Assembly: GCA_026709985.1 (NCBI GenBank)
Contig: JAPORY010000059.1
Coordinates: forward strand, 1 to 60,433
Source: Aestuariivita sp.
GTDB lineage: Bacteria > Pseudomonadota > Alphaproteobacteria > Rhodobacterales > Rhodobacteraceae
Reading direction: 5' to 3'
DNA: 60,433 bases
Part shown: positions 9,523 through 19,487 of the stretch, piece after piece
Layout of the letters: each line of letters starts with the position of its first letter
Numbering within the stretch: the first letter of the stretch is position 1
Notes under the pieces: model-generated
Databases searched by the model: none
The model's input: the letters and a program-made list of their open reading frames with translations, nothing else
Told to the model about the DNA's origin: nothing
Position numbers and translations under genes: made by a program

Positions 9523-9692
9523 TCAATTCTCGCCCTTTTCGGCATATTTCTTTGATCTTTATTCCAGCTTTGTTGACATTCCAAGAAAGAATTGATTGAT
9601 AGCGGCTCCACTTTTGCCTCACGCGGTCATGCTGCATCGGCATATCACCGCACCGAACCGTTTACACTTCGATCGCCTTTGGAGGAAAAACA

Positions 9693-10559
9693 ATGTCAAG
9701 TTATGAGGATCGTGACGGCAAGATCTGGTTCGATAATAGGTTTGTCGACTGGCGAGAGGCGGACGTTCATATCTTGACCCACGCAATGCACTATGCCTCT
9801 TCGGTATTCGAGGGGGAACGGGCCTATGGCGGCAAGATATTCAAGAGCGAAGAGCATTCTGAGCGCCTCACCTACTCGGCAAGCTGCCTTGATATTGAAC
9901 TTCCTTGGTCTGTCGAGGACATTGAACGTGCGAAAGAGCAAGTCCTATTGATTAATGGACTGTCCGATGCCTATGTGCGGGCCCTTGCTTGGCGAGGAGT
10001 CGGCGAAGATATGGGCGTCGCTTCAGCGAGAAACCCGGTTCATTTGGCGATCGCTGCTTGGGAATGGGGTAACTATTATGGGGACGCAAAGTCTAAAGGT
10101 GCCAAGCTTGATATTGCTAAATGGAAACGCCCAAGCCCCGAAACCGCGCCCGTGCATGCTAAGGCCTCGGGCCTTTATATGATTTGCACAACAGCCAAAC
10201 ACGCAGCTGAGGCAAAAGGCTGCTCGGATGCGTTGTTTATGGACTATCGCGGCTATGTCGCTGAGGCAACGGGGGCTAATATTTTTTTCGTCAAAGACGG
10301 AGAGGTTCATACGCCTGCCCCTGACTGTTTCTTGGACGGTATTACGCGACAAACTGTTATCGGACTACTTAAAGACCGACAAATCAAAGTGAATGAGCGC
10401 CATATTCTGCCGCAGGAGCTTGAGGACTTTGAACAATGTTGGTTGACGGGAACCGCGGCTGAGGTGACCCCAGTTGGTCAAATTGGTGATTACAGTTTTG
10501 AGGTTGGTCGAATGACTGTTGACATTCACGACGCGTACGAAGCACTCGTCCGATCTTAA
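9693..10559 (+). CDS. ilvE: branched-chain amino acid aminotransferase
   Basis: PLP-dependent fold-type IV aminotransferase, 288 residues, transferring amino groups between glutamate and branched-chain 2-oxo acids. The block HAMHYASSVFEGERAY is the IlvE/D-amino-acid-transaminase N-terminal signature. The PLP lysine is Lys157 in HAKASGLY, and the cofactor-binding GYVAEATGANIFFV and TGTAAEVTPV segments follow. A clear ribosome site GGAGGAAAAACA precedes the ATG at 9693 and fixes the start. It is divergent from petP, an arrangement common in alphaproteobacteria. Substrate range (branched-chain versus other amino acids) is by family only. Confidence 0.93.
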   Translation: MSSYEDRDGKIWFDNRFVDWREADVHILTHAMHYASSVFEGERAYGGKIFKSEEHSERLTYSASCLDIELPWSVEDIERAKEQVLLINGLSDAYVRALAWRGVGEDMGVASARNPVHLAIAAWEWGNYYGDAKSKGAKLDIAKWKRPSPETAPVHAKASGLYMICTTAKHAAEAKGCSDALFMDYRGYVAEATGANIFFVKDGEVHTPAPDCFLDGITRQTVIGLLKDRQIKVNERHILPQELEDFEQCWLTGTAAEVTPVGQIGDYSFEVGRMTVDIHDAYEALVRS

Positions 10560-10699
10560 AGGTCTAATGCGAAAACCCGAACGCGCCGGTGTCGCGCCGT
10601 CTGTCAAATTGGATTTGGAAGGCGGCGGGTCGTTTGTTTGGTAAAAAGCGCAAAAAGACCGTTAGTGTCGAGACGAAAAATCCTACAGGCATGATTACA

Positions 10700-10724
10700 T
10701 GAAAAATGCTTGACGCATTTTTCA
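10700..10724. other. perfect 10-bp inverted repeat downstream of ilvE
   Basis: TGAAAAATGC and GCATTTTTCA flank a five-base loop TTGAC. It lies 140 bp after the ilvE stop. The stem is AT-rich and not followed by a T run, so it is not a classical intrinsic terminator. An operator or a weak transcript-end structure are both possible. Otherwise 10560-10925 shows nothing. Confidence 0.45.
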
Positions 10725-10925
10725 AAATCTGTACGCTAACGGCAAATCGGCGGCACAAATTGACCGGAACCCTATAGATTCAGGCCTATTGCGATTTTTC
10801 CTACGCATACAACGATTGGTGCCAGTAAATGCCGCAAAGCGGAGCCCGCGAGGTTCTTCATACGCTCCCGAGCCGTACGATCGGCACCGGTTGATCAAGG
10901 CGGCTGACGCGGTTACGATTGATCA

Positions 10926-11240
10926 ATGAACAACGATGCGGCTGAAGAACTAAGCGAGGAACGCGACAACGCCTTGGCGATTGCCAAGCTGGAAGGCGAG
11001 TTGAAAGCAATCAGAGCGGAGAATGACGCCATGGCATCTCGAATTGATACCAAGCTGACGGAGCTCGGAGGTGCTATCGATAAACAGCAGGCGGAACTCC
11101 TCGCGGAGATAGCTAAGCGCGATAAGGAAACCGCACAGCGCGACAAAGACAATTTGCGGTGGAGCGTTGGGTTAGCAATCGCTTGCACCACGATCATACT
11201 TGGTGCCATGGCCGTAATGCTAACACTACCCGTAAACTGA
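10926..11240 (+). CDS. small coiled-coil protein with one C-terminal membrane segment
   Basis: Unrecognised 104-residue product. Residues 5-75 are a highly charged heptad-like helix rich in Glu, Lys, Ala and Leu, predicted coiled coil. Residues about 80-100 (WSVGLAIACTTIILGAMAVML) form a single membrane helix, leaving only a few residues beyond it. The layout resembles the DUF1640-type small tail-anchored coiled-coil proteins of alphaproteobacteria, but I cannot assign the family firmly. The upstream ribosome site is poor. It borders a decayed transposon and may be accessory. Confidence 0.55.
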   Translation: MNNDAAEELSEERDNALAIAKLEGELKAIRAENDAMASRIDTKLTELGGAIDKQQAELLAEIAKRDKETAQRDKDNLRWSVGLAIACTTIILGAMAVMLTLPVN

Positions 11241-11949
11241 GCGCGTAGATACAGGTAGTCAGGGACCGGCGAAAACCGGACAAATTAGGTTAAAAACGCT
11301 CGAAATTGAACGAATCCGGTCGCGAGAGGTGCTCTTTCGTGGCGTTCGCCGATAAATACCCCTCGCGTTTTGGCACAATTCATACTCCCTCTGGCTGGCT
11401 TCATGGTACAATTTAATCACAGCAATGGTACCAATTATCAGAAATTCAGGGGGATACTATATATCCATATCCCATAAAGCAGATTCGAGAACCGCTTAGA
11501 ACTTTCGAGAACAAACTAACGCTCATCAAGCGGCTCCTACCTCCCGATTTATTCTCATTCCCCTGTCTATTCCGGCACAAGTGACTAGTTCAATACAAAA
11601 GCTTCCAACTCTTCCCGAATTATGATCAAGCACCACAACACCCATCAGGCCCGTCCATTCCGCTGGAACCTTCGCCTCCCTACAACGGATCATGAATATA
11701 CAACCGCTCCCCAAGATCAAGAGACCCATGATAACATTTCCGACCGCTGGGATTCATCGGTTTTATCGCATAAGTTTCTAACAACCCGCCGCTGGTGCGG
11801 CCAACCTCAGATACCGCCCCGCTCAGACGAATGGGAAGTCTTTGTTTTCATCCGCAAGATAACTCTATACTGCTCAAGAACGGAAAAACAACTCTCTTTC
11901 TTTAGGCATCGATTCAATGACTACAGTATACTAATATGCCATTTTTGCT
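11241..11949. other. 709-bp non-coding or eroded stretch
   Basis: No gene can be supported. On the minus strand around 11690-11860 there is a start-less open frame with protein-like composition (it reads EVGRTSGGLLETYAIKPM within), which may be the relic of a small gene; I do not recognise it. The rest has no coding signal or recognisable RNA. Confidence 0.35.
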
Positions 11950-13010
11950 GAATTGATGGGTATAGAGATTTTAGTTTGACCCCGGCGTTATCAGCGCTAA
12001 TCGACGGGTTTGTTATCGGCGTTGCGTTGCTCTTGCCAAGCTGCGATTTGGTGGACCATGGCCTCTCGGTCTGGAGTGTGGCGGTCTAAGCACTGTCGTG
12101 ATAACATATTGATCTCGATTTCGGCAATGTTCAACCAAGAGCCGTGTTTCGGGTGTGGTGCTCTTCTACGCGAGCCGCTTCGCCTCGGCCGGCGCAAGGC
12201 GCTCGTAGCGAGTAGAAAGTTGGTGCGTGTTCAGATTGTCCATGACAAGGACGATCGTTTGATTCGGAAAATGCTCATCGGCGAGATCCTTCAACGCCTC
12301 GGCAAAGTCCTGTTTCGTCCGCCGGTCAGTGAAGTTGACAGTCCGCTAGCCCAGTAAGGGTGCTATCATCGTGAAGCGGTTGGCGGTGCCGTTGCGTTCG
12401 TATTCAAAATCATCGCTTGCCGGCTGGTCGGGGCGCACGGGTAAGGATGTACGGGTCTCTTTGGTTTGTTGCTTCGAGGTTTCATCCAGACCGACCAGGA
12501 CCTCATCAGTCGCTAAATCACGGCGGTAAGTGTCGCGGACATCTTCCACCCGCGTCGACAAACTCGGCGTTTTGCTTCGTGGAAAAGCACCAACAGTTTT
12601 GCAACCAAGGTTTGCGGTTGTTTTTATAAGGCCGTGCAAACTGTCGAGCTTGATATCGTCTCGACAATTTCGAACGTGACGAGACGGCCGGCAAGCAAAA
12701 TCAACGTCAATCGTGCCTGTCCGGCCGGCGGTTCGGAACCAGCAAGCATCGTCAGGGTGGCTTCACCCTCGCCGTCCAAACGACGGGTTTGCTTTTGCTC
12801 CTTGCGGCTTAACACCGCCATAACACCCGCAAACACATTGCTTAAAGACGCGCTCAACCGTCGCGGTGCCGCCACCAGAATATTGGCGATCTCCGCATCC
12901 CGAAGACCCCCATCGTCCCGGTTGGAATCCGTCAACAAGAGAATGTACATCCGCTGGCTCGGTTCGCTCATCGTCTGCAAGCCTGACCGAATGAAACCAA
13001 AATCTCCTAG
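11950..13010 (-). pseudogene. decayed IS630-type transposase, copy 1
   Basis: Transposase of the IS630/Tc1 DDE class, broken into at least three frames. On the minus strand the order is: N-terminal helix-turn-helix region (DDGGLRDAEIANILVAAPRR, about 12900), the segment EPPAGQARLTLILLAGRLV, then in another frame LVGLDETSKQQ with the first catalytic Asp and FEYERNGTANRF (about 12380-12510), and finally PKHGSWLNIAEIEINMLS with the third catalytic region (about 12130-12160). The C-terminal tail VKLKSLYPSIQ is reached near 11950 after further stops. The first residues are missing. It is the same family as the fragments at 19.9-20.5 kb and at the right window edge. No intact copy is present. Confidence 0.88.
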
Positions 13011-13570
13011 AATTTTCTAGTGGTGAGGATTGCCAGTGTAAAGTATACGTTTTCTCAGCCAGTCAATGTGATCCTGATCGACATATTGTTGAGATTCAAT
13101 CCTACGCTTTGGGTTGTTTTGTTACGATCTAGTAGTTGCAATGTTGAGCAGGCTGAAAGCTACAGGCGAGCATAAGTGAGGCTCTTTTATGAGCAAGGAT
13201 AATTTGCGGCGGATTGCTCAACCATGTTCTTCAAAAAAGTCTGAACTAGCGTTTTCTTTCGCAAAGTCTTTATGCAATGCATTTCGGACTGAATTAGGCG
13301 CGGAACGAAGTTCCGGGTTCCCCATGACGCGGTTTACCGTCTCTATCGCAAAAGAGATCGGATTGCGGGCCAGGGCGTTAAGTATATAGGCCCCAAAGTA
13401 TAGAACAACCGAACCCACTATTTTCAGTGCGTTGGGACGCTAGCCTTCACACACAGAGTGAGATCATTGGGAGAGATCGGTGATAAGCTCGGCGCAACAC
13501 GCGAAGGCACGAAAGAGTCTCGTCTCATTCCAATCATCGCAACAGACGGGTTTTGGTAAGGAGGGAGATT
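13011..13570. other. 560-bp gap between IS630 remnant and tRNA-Gln
   Basis: Two overlapping opposite-strand frames of 66 codons exist near 13190-13420, but neither has a convincing ribosome site or family signature. I see no feature I can name. Confidence 0.4.
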
Positions 13571-13645
13571 TGGCTGGGGTGGTAGGATTCGAACCTACGA
13601 TACACGATACCAAAAACCGATGCCTTACCACTTGGCCACACCCCA
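13571..13645 (-). tRNA. tRNA-Gln (anticodon TTG)
   Basis: Read on the minus strand: acceptor arm beginning TGGGGTG and ending CACCCCA-G-CCA with CCA encoded, D arm with GGCCAAGTGGTAAGGC, anticodon loop TTTTGGT giving TTG, and T arm GTAGG-TTCGAAT-CCTAC. The outermost pair of the anticodon stem (positions 27 and 43) appears to be a T-T mismatch, slightly unusual but not disabling. It lies beside eroded DNA, a typical neighbourhood for integration, though no attachment-site duplication was seen. Confidence 0.95.
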
Positions 13646-14092
13646 GCACCATCGGCACAGTAAACTCTGATTGCGTTTAGTTCAAGCCGAAACGATTCGA
13701 AAAGCCATGCCAATCGTCGAAGTTCAGTGCGCCGCGAGTTAGCGAGAAATCCATAATCACTTATATTTCGCAGTTTCCTGCCGCCCCGTATCATGTGGCA
13801 TAATCGAAATCTCGGAGACCTTCATAAGCTCTGCTGACCTTGGATCCTCTATGATGTCATTGATCTATGCCGCAGAAAGCGCGATTGACGCCGAATAATC
13901 ATTGATGCGTCACGAGTGAAATTAACGAAAATAGGGGCACCTTAATTGACATTCCTGTTGTTCCCCGTTCAATGATTTTCTCTCTTCGTGCTAAATCCAT
14001 AGTTGAATGAATTCGACCGCTAGCTGCCGACATTTGCAGTGGCAAAACGCAACAAACTTTCGCGCTGTTCGACATATCGTTAGGCAACCGCA
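13646..14092. other. 447-bp gap upstream of the AEC permease gene
   Basis: Opposite-strand frames overlap the tRNA or the permease start. Nothing coding is supported. The permease promoter should lie near its right end. Confidence 0.4.
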
Positions 14093-15028
14093 ATGGTCGA
14101 GATATTCCTTCGAACTCTCCCTTTCTTCGCACTGATCGGTCTGGGGTATTGGGCTGGTCGAACACACTTTTTTTCGCAAGAGGCAACGGCCTATCTGACG
14201 AAATTTGTGTTCTACTTTGCTCTGTCGGCCATGCTGTTCAACTTTGCGGCATCACTTTCCCTTGACGCAATATTCGACCTTCAGCTCGTTGCCGGGTATC
14301 TCTTGGGTACCGTGCTTGTGTACTGTCTTGCCGCAGTGATTGGTCTCATTCGGCAGCTAAACCTTGCCCATATCGCGGTAGAATCGCAATGTGCCGCCAT
14401 CGGAAATGTTGGTTTCTTAGGCATCCCCATGCTCGCGGTAATATTCGGTGAGGCGGCAGTCGGGCCGGTATTGCTGGTCCTTGCTGTTGATCTGATTGTC
14501 TTTTCCAGCCTTATTGTGATTTTGATCACCGTCTCAAGAGAGCGGCGGATAAATTTTGCGCTGGTGCAAGCTGTCTGCTTTGGTCTAGTCAAGAATCCCA
14601 TGATCGTTTCGATCACCTTGGGGCTCATGTGGTCATCAATAGATTTCCCTATGCCGCGTCCGATGAATGACTTCTTGACTATTTTGGGAGCGGCTGCGAC
14701 GCCGGGCGCTCTTTTTGCCATTGGCGCATCGCTGGCGACCAAATCTGCTGAGCGGGTCGCCGTTGCGGTTTGGCTGAGCTCTTGCAAATTAATCGCCCAT
14801 CCGCTTCTCGTCGCTGTTGGTGTTATAATTTTGTTTCCGATTGACGGCTTCTCCGCCGCTGTCGTCATATCGGCGGCGGCCCTCCCGGTCGCTGGCAATG
14901 TGTATATTCTTGCACAGCATTATGAGGTCGCGCCACAACGCGCATCTGCTGCAATCCTACTCTCGACCGTCGCTTCCATCCTGACGGTTTCCTTAACCAT
15001 CGCAATCGTCAGTCAAGTTCTCACTTGA
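14093..15028 (+). CDS. AEC-family (auxin efflux carrier-like) permease
   Basis: Integral membrane protein of 311 residues with about ten hydrophobic segments in two halves of five. The N-terminal FFALIGLGYWAGR, the segment AAIGNVGFLGIPML with conserved Gly-Asn and Pro, and the C-terminal repeat-like SAAALPVAGNVYILAQHY match the AEC/PIN-like transporter family. Bacterial members export or import small organic acids such as malate or malonate; the substrate here is unknown. It is a single-gene unit with no adjacent regulator or enzyme to hint at the substrate. Confidence 0.88.
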   Translation: MVEIFLRTLPFFALIGLGYWAGRTHFFSQEATAYLTKFVFYFALSAMLFNFAASLSLDAIFDLQLVAGYLLGTVLVYCLAAVIGLIRQLNLAHIAVESQCAAIGNVGFLGIPMLAVIFGEAAVGPVLLVLAVDLIVFSSLIVILITVSRERRINFALVQAVCFGLVKNPMIVSITLGLMWSSIDFPMPRPMNDFLTILGAAATPGALFAIGASLATKSAERVAVAVWLSSCKLIAHPLLVAVGVIILFPIDGFSAAVVISAAALPVAGNVYILAQHYEVAPQRASAAILLSTVASILTVSLTIAIVSQVLT

Positions 15029-15286
15029 TTGATTGGCCACCGCCCGAACACAGTCAGACACCCAAACAGCAAAGCGATTGACCTATGCTCCGTCTCCGTT
15101 TTGGGGCCGCATGTCTTGACTTGTAGTCGAAATACTCGGCTCATCCTATGCTTTCTCCAAATTGGTTCGTCGATCAGGTTTAGCCTCCAATTTTTCTCGA
15201 ACAGTTTCATTGTACAGTCTTAGAAACTTAATACCATCAAAAGAGGTTCTTACCTCTTCATAGTCATCGTCTTTTGACATTTGCGA

Positions 15287-15577
15287 CTAACTCTTGTTCT
15301 TCACTTCCCGTTCCTGTACTTCTCGCGGTTTTTTACTCGGTCTTTGTGCCCCTTGCAGGCCTTTTTCAAGAAGTTCATACAGGTCTTGGGTAACTTTATG
15401 ACTGACAGAAACTGTACACTGGGCCTTTACTATTGTTTAATCACCAACGTTTTTGCCGGTGCCGAATACAGGAAAGGAATCGAAAAATATGAGTTTGACG
15501 TCATTGTTTCCTGCCATGACCCCTGCAGATGATGCGTAATAAGCAGGGGCAATCTCATGTTGCGCCTGATCTGTCAT
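15287..15577 (-). pseudogene. small DUF3467-like gene interrupted by an in-frame TAA
   Basis: On the minus strand a good ribosome site (AGGAG, eight bases before ATG at 15577) begins a 96-codon frame split by TAA at codon 47 (15437-15439). Before the stop it reads YYASSAGVMAGNNDVKLIFFD; after it TIVKAQCTVSVSHKVTQDLY, then ELLEKGLQ and a charged tail to a TAG at 15287. Length, strand pattern and the second-half helix resemble DUF3467 proteins (about 100 residues, function unknown), an assignment made by eye. The matched coding character on both sides suggests a recently inactivated gene, an error, or a readthrough case. The gap 15029-15286 shows nothing. Confidence 0.5.
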
Positions 15578-16786
15578 TGTGAATGCTCCTGTTGGTACGA
15601 GAGAATCCCCTATTCATTTATTCCAAGGTGTTCAAACAGTTTTTGCCTTAATCCCTCAACACAAACGTCTTGTTAGCATTGGCCCGGGTTGCCCTGCTTA
15701 TGCAGCAAGACAGGCGGTGAGGATGCAATCCATCAAGATCTGGCTGGCAGTATAAAATCACCGTTTGACCGGTGAACGGGTGTCATCAGTTTGCAAAAAT
15801 CCACCGAATTTCAGCTAGCTGAAATAATGTGAATCAAGTATATAAGTCCCTAATTTTTCCATAAGCACACAAAAACTTCAAAAGGCACGATAGTTTTGGG
15901 AATTATATACATTGCTTGACACAGGCCATTCCTCCCCACAATAAGGATTGATATGGTCGATCGGCCCTGTACCGGACCCACGTTCTGCGTCTTTCGTCCT
16001 GATTGATGCTGTTTGGCGACACGATTTTATCCTTGTCAAGTAATGTATAAAAGGTCTCAAATAATTCCCTGTTGATGGCAATATCGGGCTCATGAACTGA
16101 GCACCAGAAATTCAACCAAGTGCGTTCCGCTTCCGAATGGGAACACGATCACTCTACAAATCGCACATATTGCCGATGTGTACCTCCATACCGGTCTAAA
16201 GGGAGAACACACTCGGTTAATGGCGTTTCCGAATCTGCGCAACAAACCTTGCTAGCGATCAATTCATCCTTGGTGGATGCAGCGGTAACTGAACAGGGAA
16301 CTTTCGAACTGACCCACTATTGCAAACCGTGCTTGACATTTTCAGAATCAGCGTCATAGTGCGACCGCAAGAACCCGTTGAGATCAGGATGTCTAAACTT
16401 GGGTTACAATCACGGGTGCCCACTTAAAAATCGAATAAATTCAATTGCTTAGACGCATCAATAGGTTTTGGTTTGTAGCGGGATTCGGTAAATAACCGAT
16501 ATAGCTGTATTTTTTTCAACAAGGCGGTATCAATAATCTGCAAAATAGTGTGGCGATATGTGGTCAAGCGCGGCCGTTTCCGACTGATGGCTAGCGTACA
16601 TTGTATTTTTACTCTGGATTGCGTGATACTTACACCAATGGTAATGTCAATCTGGATTTAAGTCTCGGACACAAAAAACTGGCTTTTTATATATATATCA
16701 AATAGTTAAGAGAAATCTCGGATCGCTAGACGGGACACTAGTAAGTTACAATATCAAAAGCGATTATTCGGAGAAGAGCCATCGTC
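15578..16786. other. 1.2-kb eroded intergenic region
   Basis: AT-rich, with no complete gene. Fragments with coding character are present but unrecognised: a minus-strand end QKLFEHLGINE near 15615-15655; a minus-strand pair of frames at 15880-16115 in which PDIAINRELFETFYTLLDKD in one frame and an HNH-like GPIDHINPYCGEEWP in the next could be a frameshifted HNH-type gene; and a plus-strand piece near 16145-16245. I take this as a graveyard of accessory genes. Confidence 0.4.
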
Positions 16787-17311
16787 ATGAAAATACGAAC
16801 TTTAGTTCTGGCAATAATTGTCTGTATTCAGATGCCGCTCGTCACGTTTGGAAGCTCTCAGCAAAACTGCATAACGCCAAAAATGGATAGCCTGCTTCCC
16901 GTTTACAATCCCTCGGCTACTGAAGGTGGTACTGTGGTATTCCAATTCCACTTAGAGGGACGTTATCAAGAAGAAGTCAAGTTCAGGTATAAATCAGCTA
17001 ATGGGTCAGCTGTTGAATATGATGATTATCAACCAAAAGAGGGCGTTTTGACGTTCCCTCCCGATAATACCCACCAGAGCATAACAGTGGAGACATCTGA
17101 CGACAGTGACACCAACCGAGAATATTTTTTTATGGTAATCACGGAATATGAAAAACCGAGTGAAGGTCAAGAATTCTGTCATGAGCCCATCTGGACGCAT
17201 AAATCAATACTCGCGTACATTAATGCAAGGCCTTCTATTGTATATCATCAACCGAGCCCGGCTAACCCATCACAAACCATTTGTAATGAGAATTCTACGC
17301 TATCTTGCTAG
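16787..17311 (+). CDS. secreted protein with a single Calx-beta-like domain
   Basis: A 174-residue product with an N-terminal signal peptide (MKIRTLVLAIIVCIQMPLVTF, cleavage near GSS). Residues 40-125 look like a Calx-beta domain: SATEGGTVVFQFHLEG, a strand pair with the SAVEYDDYQP turn, the FPPDNTHQSITVETSDDSD block with acidic residues that in the family bind calcium, and EYFFMVIT. Calx-beta domains normally occur in tandem in large adhesins; here there is one, followed by a 50-residue Cys-containing tail with no anchor. It may be a stand-alone secreted protein or the stub of a larger one. The DNA is AT-rich relative to the core genes. Confidence 0.68.
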   Translation: MKIRTLVLAIIVCIQMPLVTFGSSQQNCITPKMDSLLPVYNPSATEGGTVVFQFHLEGRYQEEVKFRYKSANGSAVEYDDYQPKEGVLTFPPDNTHQSITVETSDDSDTNREYFFMVITEYEKPSEGQEFCHEPIWTHKSILAYINARPSIVYHQPSPANPSQTICNENSTLSC

Positions 17312-18224
17312 TTCTTTGAACTGCCGAATTGATGAGGGTCAGACCACGCCCCATCTGCTCGGCAATATATGCGATCGAAAATATTCGAGTTCCGGTTTGA
17401 TTCAGGTTCTGACGGGATGAGGTCAGATGCCGATTTAACAAGTCTTCAAGACCCTTGCGGCCATCAAAGGTCACATAGAGATAGGGGTCGGTCAAGTAGC
17501 AACCCCACAGCCAACTTTTCTGTTATCGTCGCAACCCGATTTACGACCAATCATATTGATGATGAACCCAACGCAAGCACGCAATCAGACTCAATAAACG
17601 GCCAAATCTCTCGTATGCGGTGGACTCAAGACTCTCACCAAACTAAATACTTCATCGCGGGAATTTATTCCCGGTGGAAAATGCCGTGATGGCGACGTCT
17701 GCTCATGGGTTTGATGGAGTCTTCGCTCCTTTGTTACGCTGCATGAATTGGTGACATGAATCGCGATTAAAGCTGGAGTTAACTCGCTTGAGAAGAGCGT
17801 GCCTATATCGTCCGATTAAGAGTGACCGTATATTAGGCAACAGACACTCAAGCCAATAGCGTGATTGAAAATGAGGGCTTTCCGACGGAAACAAGCACGT
17901 CGCCCGTCCTCTTTGCGATCAGACCTGTCGTCTTACCCGATCAAAATGGCTCAGTTCTCTGTGAAAGACCGTTTTTTGATGCTTTTTCAAAAGGTGCTAA
18001 AACAGCCGGCCGTGCTGGCAAATTCAGGTCTTTGATTGATTGTTACTGTCTAGCAACACCGCTCATTCAACCCAGCAACACTCTAGATTCCATAGATGAT
18101 CGCAAAGAGCCGTCTCCCCTTGCGGGATTTTTAAGGATTCGATGTCCTTAGACGGAGTCGATTCAGCAGGAATGCATGAATTGTCACCCTCTTTCTTGAA
18201 CCAAGACGATTCCTCATTCAACAT
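17312..18224. other. 913-bp gap before the AAA+ ATPase gene
   Basis: No gene supported. It contains the left copy of a diverged repeat (17876-18005) and a short palindrome GGGAATTTATTCCC near 17661. A minus-strand frame at 17295-17495 has protein-like composition but no recognisable family. Confidence 0.4.
17876..18005 (+). repeat. diverged direct repeat, left copy
   Basis: About 120-130 bp alignable with 19772-19893: both share GAAACAAGC near the start, then TACCCGATCAAAATGG versus TGCCCGATCAAAGTGG, then CGTTTTTTGATGCTTTTTC versus CGTTTTTCGGTGCTTTTTC and CAAAAGGTGCTA versus CAAAAGGCACTA. The copies differ by many substitutions and small gaps, so the duplication is old. Confidence 0.75.
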
Positions 18225-19487
18225 CTATTCAAGCGACGCCGGATCAAGCCCGCCACGGCGCAGAATATAGTTCTGGAAACTAGGGATCGGACATATCACC
18301 ACGCCACTCTCTGGATTCTCCGCCAACGCCCCGCTATGAAGCAAATGAGTCACGTAGGAGTGTGCAGGTTCCTCACTCGGTACGCGCCACGCGCTGCCAG
18401 GTTCAGTGCCGCTATAGGTTTCAACGACATCCACGACTTGGCTAAGGGTCAAACCGACCCCAGCGTGTTCTGCACGAGCGGCTTCATAAAGCACTTGTGC
18501 AGTTAATTTAGGGGAATAGTTCATCACATCGCTATATTGTGCGGCGTAGTAACCTTGCCGGAATTTGTCTGAACGGTGCTGAACCGCGTTCCAATCCGTG
18601 ATTTGATCGGCATTCCCATCTACTCCCTTGAAAAGGAGTGCTTCTGCCAAGGCCTGCTGCGCCCAGTGGACATGACGAGGCCAGCCGTCGGTTTTGGCCA
18701 TGAGGGCATCAATCTGTGACCGACACGAACCGATTTCTATTTGAAAGTGATCACACCATTTCTCGGTCAATTCATGCCGTTCTTCTTCAGAAAAACATCC
18801 CAGTGAATAAGGAGAGATACCATGCGTCAGACCCATGGAGCGGATCACGGATTGGGTATCACCCAGTCCTGCCAAGACGAGGGTTATCGGCAACCCCGTC
18901 GAGGCGTCGTGGATGTTTCTGAGTAAAATAGCATGATCACGATCTCTATCGGTCGGTAAACGTTGGATTTCATCAACAGCGAGAATAACGACGGATGTCC
19001 AATTCTCACTCGGACATTTTGTTGCGAGATCGCTTATATCGCTAGGAGCGTTTGATGTGAATAAAGTCTTTAGATCAAGGCTCATACCAAATCCACTGAC
19101 TGTAGGAAGGTATGATGACCATCTATTACCAAACTTTAGTAGGGTTTCACTCCAGCCATCTGGTGTTGCGACGCCGGCGTATGCAATTGCTTGTAAGACC
19201 TTAGGAATATGCTTGGTTACATCGGTTTCGGACGCACGGACAACACGAACATTATTCTCGTAAGGTGAACGTTTATTGATCTCACTTAGAACCGAACTCT
19301 TTCCCGCGCCGGGTGCTCCTTGGATAACAGTGGTGTTGCCAGGAATTCCAACTCTTTCCTGTCTTGTTTGCGCTGCGATCGCGAGAATGTCGCCTAAAAC
19401 TGACTTACGACCCACAAACACGGGAGGCGGTGACTTCTCCCGCATATTTACAAAACGCTGTAATTCTGATCGTTTGAAATTTCCCAT
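18225..19487 (-). CDS. lone AAA+ (ORC/Cdc6-like) ATPase
   Basis: A 420-residue P-loop ATPase. Walker A is GAPGAGKS at residues 57-64, Walker B VVILAVDE at 166-173 followed by IQRLP, and a sensor-1-like strand ITLVLAGLGDT comes near 197-208. After the AAA+ core come the lid (SPYSLGCFSEEERHELTEKW) and a C-terminal region that could be a winged helix. The preceding segment PPVFVGRKSVLGDI is the typical GR lead-in of STAND/ORC-type NTPases. There is no partner gene: it sits alone between the two copies of a diverged repeat, with an octamer tandem repeat and an IS630 remnant on its upstream side. It could be a phage- or plasmid-derived initiator-like protein or a defence NTPase; function is unknown. 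The start ATG at 19487 lacks a strong ribosome site. Confidence 0.8.
   Translation of the reverse strand: MGNFKRSELQRFVNMREKSPPPVFVGRKSVLGDILAIAAQTRQERVGIPGNTTVIQGAPGAGKSSVLSEINKRSPYENNVRVVRASETDVTKHIPKVLQAIAYAGVATPDGWSETLLKFGNRWSSYLPTVSGFGMSLDLKTLFTSNAPSDISDLATKCPSENWTSVVILAVDEIQRLPTDRDRDHAILLRNIHDASTGLPITLVLAGLGDTQSVIRSMGLTHGISPYSLGCFSEEERHELTEKWCDHFQIEIGSCRSQIDALMAKTDGWPRHVHWAQQALAEALLFKGVDGNADQITDWNAVQHRSDKFRQGYYAAQYSDVMNYSPKLTAQVLYEAARAEHAGVGLTLSQVVDVVETYSGTEPGSAWRVPSEEPAHSYVTHLLHSGALAENPESGVVICPIPSFQNYILRRGGLDPASLE

Noticed and set aside
13189-13418. Two opposite 66-codon frames
   Set aside because: They mirror each other, with no start signal or recognisable motif.
15281-15532. 83-codon plus-strand frame
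   Set aside because: It overlaps the opposite-strand small gene, which has a better ribosome site and more protein-like sequence.
15878-16115. Possible HNH-type endonuclease relic on the minus strand
   Set aside because: The HNH-like residues are in a different frame from the better N-terminal part, and the HNH pattern is incomplete; too weak to list as a gene.
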